Source: Xestospongia muta | Lineage: Eukaryota; Porifera; Demospongiae; Haplosclerida; Petrosiidae | Reading direction: 5' to 3' | DNA: 64,000 nt | NCBI GenBank assembly: GCA_963693285.1 | Contig: OY848924.1 | Span: forward strand, 191,001-255,000 | Shown here: positions 1 to 10,835 of the stretch, in pieces | How positions within the stretch are numbered: position 1 is the first letter of the stretch | How the letters are laid out: each line of letters begins with the position of its first letter | Made by a program: the position numbers and the translations under genes | Notes under the pieces: model-generated | Seen by the model: only the letters and a program-made list of their open reading frames with translations | What the model was told of the DNA's origin: nothing | Database searches by the model: none

Positions 1-348
1 ACTGACTGAGAAGGTTTCTTGATAACAATCACTGTTATTGTTTAACGGCTAGTGGTCTCACACTAATAATACATCATTAGACTTTAATATATATAGAATA
101 TATTAATAGTATATATAAACCTGTTAAGTTATTGATGTAGCATCACAGCAAAGCTATTGAGTACATAATATTGATGTATATGTATTGGACATTTAATGAT
201 ATTACATGTTGTATGTATAATGTTGCCATTGTTGTTTCATTGTTGTTTATTTTTATTATATTGTTAGATGTAGTTACCATAACATAGATATAATAATTCC
301 TGAAGTCTAATAAACACTATACAATGAGCAATATATATATAATAAATG

Positions 349-388
<40 letters not shown>

Positions 389-475
389 GTTTATTTCATG
401 TACATTTATATGCTTGCTATGTGTGGAGTTATTTGTTATAAAACTATTTTATAACATTTTTCCCTTTCTTTGTAG
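1..475. other. AT-rich 5' flank or intron of the TBC gene
   Basis: No coding exon could be supported here. The stretch contains a (TA)n microsatellite at about 357-384. A pyrimidine-rich acceptor (ccctttctttgtag) ends at 475. It is probably the upstream region or a 5' intron of the TBC gene that follows. Confidence 0.5.
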
Positions 476-579
476 TTTCTCCTTTCAAGGAAATCTATTT
501 CAGATTATATTGTAGTAAGATCTAATGTTGGTCCTTTGTATGTGTTATATAGACATTTGGAAAGGGAGTTAGAATTAAA
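476..579 (+). other. possible upstream exon of the TBC1D25-like gene
   Basis: This 104-nt segment is bounded by a good acceptor (ending at 475) and a donor (gtaagt at 580). One frame is open through it and includes SISDYIVVRSNVGPLYVLYR. Its end phase (two bases left over) does not join the exon at 787 without a stop, so either a small exon in 580-786 is missing or this is not coding. No domain was recognised. Confidence 0.3.
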
Positions 580-786
580 GTAAGTCTTCTCTATCTCTCT
601 CATTCAATAATATCATTATCCATTCACATGCCATTTATTCATCTATCCATTAGTCCATCCAAGTCCATATTATTCACACACACATATTATCACCTTGGAA
701 ACCATTGTTCTGGCTTCCTATATCAAATTCATTACACAAAGCCTTAATACTTCACTGCTTGTATAGTCAGTATATACTCATTACAG

Positions 787-3700
787 CTGTTGGTAGAAGG
801 AAGACACCAAATATTCATACTGACTTCACTACTTTCCTTTAGATGTTCCTCTGATGCTTTTTCTCTTCTTCCTGTTGCTGTTTGTCTTCCTACATCTTAC
901 AATGCTGATTTAATACCACCTGAAGATATATCACTTTGTACTCACGTACCTCTAGTATCTGATAAACTATGGAAGCACGTTGTATCAATGTATCCCTACT
1001 CTATGATCAAAGTAGTAGTTGAAAAAAGACCATCTTTTGATATCTCACCTAGACCATCATGTTGTAAGTAAATATGTTTAACATTTAATACTTTGTTTAA
1101 CTACCAGTTGTAATATTGTGATAATAACTGACTATTCTTTGTTTTGTTTTAGTCCCAATTTTTCGTAAAGAGCTGAAATATTTAGATTTACACCGTTATT
1201 TTCCTGAAAAACTCAATCGTAAAAATTTAGTTAGTCTTAGTGAGCTGATTTTTCATAATGATTGTTATGTTAAAAGTGAGTTAAGACGTGGTGTGTGGAT
1301 GCATCTACTGGGAGTATTCCATCCCGGTAAAGAGACTTTAGAAGAAAGAGAAACTTATATTGAAAACCTTCGACGAGTCTACGACACCTTGAAGGTAAAT
1401 GGATGCATAATTTATTTAATGGATGGATACCTGATATTATTATTTATGGATTCTTAATGAATATAATTAATCACATGACTTTTCTAATGAATATCATTAT
1501 AGGGGAAGCGATCAGGTGATCCTGCTACATGGTCCCCACAACTTCACCATCTTCGTGAATGTATTCAAAGAGATGCTATACGTACAGATCCAATGGAAAC
1601 ATTTCTAGCTGGTACTACAGGCAATGTAGTGGATGATAATGTACAGAAATTAATAGAGATTATTATGATATATACTTTGGAACATAAAGATATTAAATAC
1701 ACACAGGTAAGAGAGAACACATCTCTCTATATAACATAATATGTCAATATACTGTTCAGTTTTAGCTGATGTATTTAATGTTGTGTGAAGTACTGTCAAT
1801 AAATATATTTTTATATGAGATAGTGAAAGCTGATTTTAATAGTGAAACCTCCAATCATTTTGATAACTCGTATTAATGATAATACATTCTAGGAATAAGT
1901 TAATATAAATTTTCTCTCTTTTTTCTTTTTCTCAGGGTATGACTGATCTCCTTAGTCCTATTCTTTATGTAATGGAGAGAGAAGATGATGCCTACATTTG
2001 TTTTTCCGCCATGTTTGAACGTATCAAAGAAAACTTTAGTGAGTGGTGTGAAGGAGCACTCAATAAGTTAGAGAGACTGCGACATTTATGTGAAGTCCTT
2101 GACCCAGAACTTTATTACCATCTCACAGAGAACCAGTCTGAAGATCCTTTTGTTCTTTTTTTTGGTATGGTTCTCATTGAATGTAGACGAGAGTTTAGTT
2201 TTCAAGAAAGCTTGCATTTGCTTGAGGTCTTGTGGTCAGCTGCTCTTCAAAAGCATCCTCAATTTGAGACTATTTCTGATGCTAACTGGGCATCGTATAT
2301 GACCACTGAATCAATGGATGATGTTTATCAAGTCTTTGGAGAGAGACATGTTCCTTATTCCGCATTCCCTTTGGATTCAACTGATGACCCTGGTATCTCC
2401 ACAGGACAATCTTCTCGTGAATCATACACAGTATCCCAAGCTAGGCAGATTCCCAGACCAGGTTCAGCCATAGCAAGATCTGGATCAGAAAATCAGGACG
2501 AAGGCAAAAAGATAAAATCTTTTGTACCTTGTTCGCCTTCATCTCCACCTACTCTGAGACAATCGCAGTCTCACTCTCACTCAAGTCGAGATCGTTCTTA
2601 TAGTTTACCAGATAACACCTATGTCATTGTGGATAGCAACAGTATCCCAGCAGTTTTACCAGTAACTAAGAGTGAAGGGAATCTTGTTGGGACAGATGAC
2701 GAAGAAGTTAAAGATAGAGTCAGTGAATTAGAATCTAGTACCTTAGCTCGACGTATCAGTGCTTTCCCTCCAAATACGGAAATGTCAGATCTCTCAAGTC
2801 TTTCAAGTGCTAACACATTAGGTAGTAACGGCGCTGGTCTTCATGCTAGTTATGATGGGAGCGCATATACAAGTCCTGCAGTTCCTCGTAAAACCAGTCA
2901 GTCTGGTTTAAATGGCACCAAGGAGGGTTTTGTGGTTAATAAGAGTTCATCACCAAGTTTGGATCCTAAACAACACAATGATTTTGAGAAGAGTCAGGAA
3001 ACTGAGGCAATTTTTGCTAATGATTATGATGAAGAAGATATTAATGATGAAGTTATTGTCAATTATTGTACTAACAATGGACCACCATCTGGTTTCATTC
3101 CGCCTTTAAACTCTTTGTCCACACTACCACCTTCTGAGATATTAGTATCAAAGCAAAGTTCCCTACCAAGTTCAGCTAATACTGCTCAAAATGCTCCTAA
3201 TAGTCTTGATAAGACAGAAATGCTGAACAACGGTTGCTTAGCAACAGAAGATACCAAACCACACACATTACCACGAAGTAAGAACAGACCTAGTCAAGAT
3301 GGTGCATGTACCAATACTTTACCAAGATCTCATGACTTACCAACCTCTCAAACACCTTCAGAATTCTTACGCCATTTGTCTAACCCTTCTCTTTCCTCTC
3401 CATATGTCTCTTCAATTAGAGCCTTAGATCGGATCATTTTACCAGCCTCCGAAGAACCATCTCAAGATCCTTTTCCTCCTACTTCTTCTAACCCTCGTCT
3501 CTCTCCTTTACCTTCTTTCTTTGAAGCAATGGATCGTATTGCCAATGACCCTCAATCTCTTGAGGCTAGTATAGAAGTATCTCATGTAATGTCACAGTTA
3601 GCATCAACAGAGCAAGCCAGACCCAATGTTAACCAAGAAAGCAGTTTACAGATACACATGGCTGATGCTTTCTCTCTGTTTGTTTGTCTGGCCATTTTAA

Positions 3701-4029
3701 TAACTAATAGAGAAGCTATTATGGAACAGCAAACTGACTTTGTTAGAATATCTGTTCTTCTTAATACTCAATTAGGATCAGTGACTCTTTCTCACATTCT
3801 TAAGGTTGCTAGGCAACTACACAAGACATATCGCTATTGTCAATCAATTTATACTAAACCGAGAATGAATAAAGATGTCGAAATATTTGAAACTTGGCTT
3901 GATGATTTGAGATGTATCGTCATGGAAACCCCGGGAACCACACCTATGAGTACACCTTCAAGTATACGAAGGGCCTCTAGTCTTATGAATCGATATGACT
4001 CAGCTACCAGTTGTTCTGTAAACTATTAA
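787..4029 (+). CDS. TBC1D25-like Rab GTPase-activating protein (5' end incomplete)
   Basis: TBC domains accelerate GTP hydrolysis by Rab GTPases in membrane traffic; TBC1D25 (OATL1) acts on Rab33B in autophagy. Exons 787-1063, 1153-1394, 1503-1706 and 1936-4029 join in frame with GT-AG signals. Exon 2 holds the TBC start (SELRRGVWMHLLGVFHPGKE). Exon 3 holds the arginine-finger motif IQRDAIRTDP and ends in YTQ, and exon 4 continues GMTDLLSPI, so both catalytic fingers (Arg and Gln) are kept. The last 2.1-kb exon then encodes a very long Ser/Pro/Thr-rich linker of about 450 residues. It closes with the C-terminal TBC helices (MADAFSLFVCLAILITNREA), the same split-TBC layout as TBC1D25 but with a far longer insert. 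TBC1D16 is the alternative family. The N-terminus was not found with confidence. Confidence 0.8.
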
Positions 4030-4210
4030 CATAACATAATGTGTTGTGTTGTGTTTATTTCTTTTGTTTATGTTTTTCTTTTGTTTTTTTTGTTTATCAT
4101 CCTACCCACGTCTGTTGTTACAGGTAATTACTATATTTGTTTTATTAACTATACATGTTTTATAATAAATAGCTGTATATCAGCTTATACTAGTTGATGC
4201 TATATCACCA
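4030..4210 (+). other. 3' untranslated region of the TBC gene
   Basis: T-rich sequence follows the TAA stop. A candidate polyadenylation signal (aataaa) lies near 4164. No other coding potential is visible. Confidence 0.4.
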
Positions 4211-4356
4211 CTAGAGGGGAACATTTGTTGGATCAGTTGGTATCTTTAATACATCTCCTATTTCTTTCCAATGATCTTCAAGAGGCTCTAACAAATACAT
4301 TAGATGTCCAAACTCGGGTTGTTTAGACTGCAAGTCTTCAGAAATAACTTTTTTAG
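4211..4356 (-). pseudogene. partial Death-domain exon (first half only)
   Basis: Read on the minus strand after an acceptor next to 4356, one frame is open up to TAG at 4213-4211. It encodes the first half of a Death domain: HLMYLLEPLEDHWKEIGDVL then KIPTDPTN. This matches the start of the Death domains of the three large loci downstream (pattern HLMxLLxPIxxxWxxIGxxL). The second half is absent. A near copy lies at 17063-17230. I read it as a relic of the same family. A short final exon of an unknown transcript is possible. Confidence 0.55.
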
Positions 4357-4789
4357 CTGTAACATAAAAAGAAACAAACAATAGAGTAGACTAATAAAAC
4401 ATAATAGTTGAAATAATTTATTAAAATATTAGAAGCACAATATGTACCACACATTGTATACATTCTGACATGGGTGACGGAAGTGGTATGGCATTTGCCA
4501 TACCACTTTTCTAAACCTTCTGCTGCCCCTGTTCTGACATTATTATGTCATATATATATTCAAGTATCATTCACAATTTTTATGTGGTCTAATGGTGCCT
4601 TCATTTATAATAGATCCTACATTGATATTAGTAATGTTTATGCATTATTCTGTAATGATAGATAAATGCTGTCTGAGTAGCTCTAGAAACAGGGGCATCC
4701 CCACATAAAGGACAATCAAATTTCTAGCTCTTATTGAGGAAATATAACTATAGTAATTTCATTAGAATAAATGTCCATACAACATGAAT
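4357..4789. other. no gene recognised
   Basis: AT-rich spacer between two Death-domain relics. Short open frames on both strands show no recognisable domain and no splice-supported continuation. Confidence 0.4.
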
Positions 4790-5150
4790 ACGTACTTGAC
4801 ATTTTGTATTTTACCATTAAGGAGATACTCATTATTGATATCACGTTTTGATAGGAACTGGCATATATCTTCAAACAATCTTTCATTTTCAATAGCCAGG
4901 ACTTTATGACTGCCAAACATTTCCCCAACACACCTCCTTTGGTCTCTGACTCATCAAGAACACAGAACCTTCAATAAATTTATGTTGTCATTATTTGACA
5001 CATTGAACTTTTCAGACTGTATGTAACCATTCTCTACTTTTAGTTCTTGACCAATAACTTCCCATCTAGGAGACATCATTAAAAGACAGTCATTCCTCAA
5101 ATCGTACAGTCCAAGACAAAGACCCAACAATGTCGAGTTGTGATTTGAGA
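4790..5150 (-). pseudogene. frameshifted Death-domain relic
   Basis: Three successive frames on the minus strand together recreate a Death domain of the local family. Frame 1 gives LLMMSPRWEVIGQELKVENG and ends at tandem TGA codons near 4957. Frame 2 gives VLDESETKGG and continues to AVIKS, matching the [20 protein letters not shown] block. Frame 3 gives ENERLFEDICQFLSKRDINN then EYL, matching [19 protein letters not shown]. Two frameshifts and the stops make it non-functional as read. Intact relatives end at 6454, 18509 and 27978. Confidence 0.6.
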
Positions 5151-5654
5151 GATAGGAACGATGGTGTCACTACAATAGTAACCCTTCCCCTCCTCCATTA
5201 CAACATCCATGTTGTCAAGGAAGGCCCAGCAAGTAACCATGTGTGAGAGAGAAGGAGAGATGTTTTATATTTTTATTTAAGAGATAGGTCGACAAGACTA
5301 GGTGACAAAGATATTTGAAGAGAGAGGAGAATTATATTCTCTAATATTAGTTAGTCTAAATAGAAAATTAGTATTACAGAATGGACTTTGGAGAATGACA
5401 AACACACACAAAGAAACATCAAAACAACAATGCTATATCATAGATCCCTAATTGTAATTAACTAAGCCCCTATAATTATTACAATCATTAACAAAGTCAT
5501 TAGCCATATTAATTTCTCTATAACACTTCACTCAAGATTTGTACACATTATTATAAATATATTGTATTAATTTGATAAATACATGTACAGATATTAACAA
5601 TTACCAAATCATCATAACAATAGTTGTAAATGTTAGTAATAACATATAATATAT
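5151..5654. other. spacer with no gene recognised
   Basis: AT-rich spacer. Its 3' part, from about 5555, is a diverged copy of a block (attaatttgataaatacatg) that recurs near 17932 and 33696, with a related partial copy near 27350. It therefore belongs to the shared 3' flank of the tandem loci. Confidence 0.45.
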
Positions 5655-5875
5655 TCTAATAATAAAAGAAAATTTTTTATCTATTCTAGTCAAAAAAAAA
5701 AAAAAAATTGTTATCTATTCTAATCAAAAAAGAAAAAATTGTTACCTATTCTAATCAAAAAAAAGAAAAAATTGTTACCTATTCTAATCAAAAAAAAAAA
5801 AATTGTTAACTATTCTAATCAAAAAAATAAAAAATTGTTAACTATTCTAATCAAAAAAAGAAAAATTTGTTATCA
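5655..5875. repeat. A-rich minisatellite, unit about 34 bp, six copies
   Basis: About six head-to-tail copies of a unit of the form attgtta(c/t)ctattctaat followed by a caaaaaa tract. Single related copies lie near 18018 and 27434, in the corresponding flanks of the paralogous loci. This shows a local expansion downstream of locus A only. Confidence 0.85.
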
Positions 5876-5881
5876 AGACAA

Positions 5882-8800
5882 TCACTTATAGCAACAACAA
5901 AGATACATTGCCATTAAACGTAGAGAATATTCACTATTCTGAATTGATTCTGAAGAAGATGTCACTGATGTGGACTGCACTAAATGTTGCTGTGTCAGAG
6001 GATTAGTCTAGCAAAGAAACAGAAGGAATCAATAACTAGACTGGTTGTCAATGGTAACAAAGTTGTAATTTATTATTATATTTAAATTGAGAACATGCAG
6101 AGAGCTGTAATATTACAGGTATGATATGTGTTTGTAACATACAGATTGTAGTTGATCAGGTTCTGTATTAATCTATATAATTTAGGAAAGAGGAAGATAT
6201 AGAGAAAGGATACTTTATAAAATAGTTCTTACTTCAATAGAATTAGATGATGATAATGGAGCATCTTGTTCAACTATCTCCACTAGGAGAAGAAAAAATG
6301 ATCATTCACTCTCTTGGAACATACAGAAATAAATTACTCTAGTACCTTCATTCTTAGTAGGTTTTGGTGCAATTGGAGGAGGAGAATTAAATGTAGTGAT
6401 CGGCTGACCTGAGTGATTACAACATTTATATACATAATAAACTTTCATATTACCAGTCTGATTATGGGGAGACAGATATTCTTTCTGAATTTCTGGTCTT
6501 GTTAAGAACTGATATATCTCATTACCTACTGTTTTGTTTAGGACAGGTGGCTCCTCTACAACAGTAATAATTGTTTTCCAACAAACTGGACGTCTTTCGT
6601 TATTGCTATCTATCCAGACCTGAAGGACTTCAGAGAGTTTTCTGGTATGTTGATGTGCCTCAGAAATGCATTGTATATAAACATCAGGTACAGAAAGTTG
6701 TACACCAATAATATCCCAATTGTACATAATTGGATGAAGTAATGTCATTAGGTGACACTTCTTTGGTTCCTTACCTAATGAAGAAAACACTTTTCCATAA
6801 TATTACATAATGTTAAAGTACAATGTCTAATAACAACTTTTAAATGACTTACATAACAAGTCATTTGGAATATCTGGTTGACATGATGATTTTGTACTGG
6901 AATGAGAAGGATTACTGGCAATAGGAGGAGTACTAGTAGAAGATTGATTATCAACAGAACTAGGAGTACTAGCAGTTGAAGTAGGAGCAGGTATATCTAC
7001 ATAAAATATATTATTAATTTAGCCTTGTAAAGTCATTCATTACATATTAAATTATGTATATATTAATTAAAAAGGCTTTAATTGTCTCATTTCCACACCT
7101 TTGATTTGTTTCAAATCATAACTAGCAATCACTAAACTTGTCTCTTCTCTCATTCCTTTAAAAGTGAGCTCAAGGTCAGTAACCTCTTCATCATCTTTAA
7201 GAAAGGCTTTAAATTTTAAATAAGGCAGTGCAGTATCAGGTTGACATTTATCAACGCTTTCCTTAGAAACCTTTGATAAAGTAAAAATAAAATAGTCACA
7301 ACATCAACAAATACTTTACTTGAAATGGATTGATTATTGGTTTGATCTCATAGTACTCATTAGTAATTGTCACTTCATTAATGTCAGAATCAAAGAAGAA
7401 AGAGACTGGTTCTATTCTCTTCCAACTTTCAAAACAAGCATCAGTCTTTACTCTCTAACAAACACAAGAACATATTATGAATGACATTAATATCTTTTAA
7501 ATTTCCAATGACAAGAACTATTTAATCTTTTCATTATTTGACAAATATACCTTTAAGAAAGGTCCAAGATTCTTTGTGACTACTGCTCGTATTTCCCAAC
7601 AAGATTTCATCATCTGCTTGACAAAAACTGTCACTACATAACTGCAAGATGGTTGTCGAAACATTTTTGTGACTTTCTTAAGATAAACGACCGCAATTGA
7701 AGAGGAATCACAGAACCTAACAACTCCAGAGTTTTCATAAGGCCTAAAGTCTTTTGGATCAGTGGGCAGTAACTGGAATTTATAAGGTGGTGGACCTTCA
7801 GTTTTTATAAAGGCTAACTGTTCACATTCTTCTTGTGATGTGAGTTCAACATTATGTTGAAGATAAAGCTTAATAGGTTCTGAAAATTTTCCAGTTGTTT
7901 CAATTTTATAGAAACAGCTCACAACCTCAACATCAGGAGGGAGAATGATATCTGTTTCCACTGGTGCAACAACCTTAACTTCAGTTTTAACTTCTTCTTT
8001 CTTCTTTACTGCTGATGATGGAATAACTAACATGACTCCATGATCTCTTTTCTCAAAGACCTGATCTTCTTCAAAATTTTGAATATTCCACTTAGACACA
8101 TCTTCCAAAACTAGATAATAACAAATAAGATATATGTGAGTGTGTAGTGTTGTTGATCTTTAATAATACCTCACCTTGCTTTGGATTATACTTGTTAAAG
8201 AGACTAACAATTTCATCTCTGCTTGTATCTGGACATTTTTCGAGGGGAGTGTTACCATCATTGTTCTTAACAGTTACATCTACTCCTTCAGAGAGCAAGC
8301 AGCTAATAACATTAAGATGACCCTCACGGCAGGCAATATGTAATGCAGTATTACCATACTAACAAAAAGTAAATTATCGATAATACAACTCTTATACTGA
8401 CCATATCACAAATATTGGGATCAGCTTGATGGTCTAAGAGTAACTGGACTATCTTAGTGTGACCATTACTTGAGGCCCAATATAGTGCTGTCCACTGACG
8501 CTACAGAAATAAATTGTTATAAGTTACATTGACTAGTACAACATTAACATCAATTATATTACTAACTCACACTATACATTATATATCCTGTACTGGTATG
8601 ATATAGAGTTAATACTATGTAGTACATATAACAATATCTATACACAATACACACTGACCTTGTTACAAATATTGGAATCAGCTTTACATTGCAAGAGTAA
8701 CTGAACTATCTCAATGTGACCATTTCTTGAGGCCCAATATAGAGCTGTCTCCTGATCCTAGAGAAGTTAATTATTATAAGTTACATTGACTAGTACAACA

Positions 8801-10636
8801 TTAAAATCAATTATATCACTTCTCACACTATACACCAGGGTTGTTGTGATTACAGGATAAAAATAATGATTAAATTACTGATTTTTTTGAAGTAATGATT
8901 ACAATTACAATTACTTTCCCTTTGCTGCATGTAGCCATATCATTTGTTTCACACAGTGTGACTACAGTTGATACAGCTACATTCAGTGATAAATCACATG
9001 TAGTGTTGTTAGTCATGTGACTGCTTAGTGGACAAAATTGCACAATATGTAAAGAATGTTAAACTCACATTAAAACACTTGTTTTTATTTATTGTCCAGC
9101 AAAAAATGCTGACATATTTAACACATTAAACTATAAGGCACTGAATTACTAATTGATTACAATTACTTAGTGTAATTATAATTAAATTACAATTACTTGA
9201 GATACTGTAATCATTAATAATCATTACAATTACAATTACTGATTACAACAACCCTGCTATACACTATATATCCTGTACTAGTATAATATAGAATTAATAA
9301 TATATAGTACATACAGCAATATCTATACACAATACACACTGACCTTGTCACAAATATTGGGATCAGCTTGATGTTGTAAGAGTAACTGGACTATTTTAGA
9401 TTGACCATTATATGAGGCCCAATATAGTGCTGTCTCCTGATGCTAGAGAAGTTAATTATTATATGTTACATTGACTAGTACAATATTAACATCAATTATA
9501 TCACTAACTCACATTATACACTATATATCCTGTACTGATATGATATAGAATTAATAATTTATAGTACATACAGCAATATCTATAAACAATACACACTGAC
9601 CTTGTCACAAATATTGGGATCCGCCTGATGGTCTAAGAGTAACTGGACTATCTCAGTGTGACCTTTACCTGAGGCCCAACGTAGTGGTGTCCACTGACGC
9701 TACAGAAATAAATTGTTATAAGTTACATTGACTAGTATAACATTAACATCAATTATATTACTAACTCACACTATACATTATATATCCTGTACTGGTATGA
9801 TATAGACTTAATACTATGTAGTACATACAACAATATCTATACACAATATACACTGACCTTGTCACAAATATTGGGATCAGCTTGATGGTCTAAGAGTAAC
9901 TGGACTATCTTCGTGTGACCACTACTTGAGGCCCAATGTAGTGCTGTCGACTGACGCTACAGTAATAAATTGTTATAAGTTACATTGACTAGTACAACAT
10001 TAACTTCAATTATATTACTAACTCACACTATACATTATATATCCTGTACTAGTATGATATAGAGTTAATACTATGTAGTACATACAACAATATCTATACA
10101 CAATACACACTGACCTTATTACAAATATTGGGATCAGCTTTATATTGTAAGAGTAACTGAACCATCTCAGTGTGACCATTCTTTGAGGCCCAATATAGAG
10201 CTGTCTGCTGATCCTAGAGAAATTAATTATTATAAATTACAATGACAAGTACAATATTAATTTCATTACTCAATATAATATCTTCTAATATTTATTCTGA
10301 TAGAGAGATGTGTCACATATAATATTCAATCAATTGTTTTATTGATGACTCATCATTTTATTGTAAGTGAAAGCATTTCATTTCACTAAACAGTGGAATT
10401 AAGTTCACAATTAATAATACAATAAAACATTGCTAGTTTGAGATGTCATTAATTATTAAACTGTTTTCAGTAACAAGTATATGTACTAAGTATTCTTACT
10501 AATTTTATCTGTGAGAACAGAATTATTATTTAAAACTAACCTCATCTCTATAATTTACATTTGCTCCATTCGTAAGAGCTGACATCACTCCTGCTAGGTC
10601 TCCATCTTTAGCAGCATTGAAAAGAAGTAACTCATT
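5882..10636 (-). CDS. locus A, 3' half: ankyrin-ZU5-UPA-like-Death protein with C-terminal tail
   Basis: Exons in transcript order: 10636-10541, six 99-nt ankyrin exons ending at 10213, 9956, 9699, 9442, 8757 and 8500, then 8358-8175, 8110-7551, 7454-7320, 7270-7099, 6996-6853, 6774-6454, 6408-6346, 6282-6233 and 6007-5882 (TGA). All phases agree, giving about 814 residues. Ankyrin repeats come first. The 8110-7551 exon carries a ZU5 domain ([12 protein letters not shown], then [15 protein letters not shown]) and the start of a UPA-like region. A Ser/Thr/Pro linker, a Death domain ([20 protein letters not shown]) and a PPPIAPKP motif follow. The last exon ends in [15 protein letters not shown]5-UPA-Death modules occur in ankyrins, UNC5 and PIDD, where they transmit signals through Death-domain contacts. 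No copy of exon 1 exists before 10636. The ATG chosen lies inside a copy of exon 2. The likelier alternative is one transcript with the upstream half, splicing 11106 to 10213 in frame for about 1,224 residues. Confidence 0.75.
8402..10213 (-). repeat. six-exon ankyrin cassette array, locus A 3' half
   Basis: Six exons of exactly 99 nt (8402-8500, 8659-8757, 9344-9442, 9601-9699, 9858-9956, 10115-10213) each encode one 33-residue ankyrin repeat, starting D-Q-x-T-A-L or R-Q-W-T-A-L and ending with DPNICDK or a close relative. All splice in phase 0. Introns are about 160 nt and nearly alike, except the one between 8757 and 9344, which carries a 421-bp transposon. Confidence 0.85.
8836..9256. mobile_element. 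non-autonomous hAT-like element (MITE), 421 bp
   Basis: The ends are inverted (CAGGGTTGTTGTGATTAC on the left; CAGGGTTGTTGTAATCAG read inward from the right). A perfect 8-bp direct repeat, CTATACAC, flanks the element at 8828-8835 and 9257-9264. An 8-bp target duplication with CAGGG ends is typical of hAT transposons. The target is the conserved intron sequence of the ankyrin cassette, so the empty site can be read in the neighbouring introns. No transposase is encoded. Confidence 0.85.
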
Positions 10637-10663
10637 GCTCTGAAAATAGTAATATACATTATA

Positions 10664-10835
10664 TTATAACACACACACATGATCAATAGGTTTTAAAAAT
10701 TTTACAGGTGTTTCAATTTTATAGAAACAGCTCACAAGTTCAACATCTGGAGGAAGAATGATATCTGTTTCCACTGGTGCAACAACCTTAACTTCAGCAT
10801 CTACTTCTTCATTCTTCTCTACTGTTATGGTGAAA
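10664..10835 (-). pseudogene. truncated ZU5 exon relic inside locus A
   Basis: The minus strand encodes [20 protein letters not shown] and runs on to KPIDH before a stop. This is the middle of the ZU5 exon found intact at 8110-7551, 20262-19691 and 29657-29089. The start of the exon with its acceptor and everything after the middle are deleted. The relic abuts a second copy of ankyrin exon 2 at 10541. It marks the junction of an unequal exchange that removed the 3' half of one gene copy and the 5' end of the next. Confidence 0.75.

Noticed and set aside
2090..2302. Alternative-frame open reading frames inside the TBC exon (also 2619-2816 and 2912-3109)
   Set aside because: They overlap the long TBC frame, are of biased composition and match nothing recognised.
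4474..4665. 63-codon plus-strand open frame
   Set aside because: No domain, no splice context and no conserved copy elsewhere in the window.
5655..5875. CRISPR-like array
   Set aside because: Units are head-to-tail A-rich minisatellite copies without unique spacers, in a eukaryotic genome.
10541..10640. Reading locus A straight through from the 5' half into the exon 2 copy
   Set aside because: The exon copy has 100 nt, and both possible entry phases meet a stop codon within a few codons. Only skipping it, or starting inside it, works.
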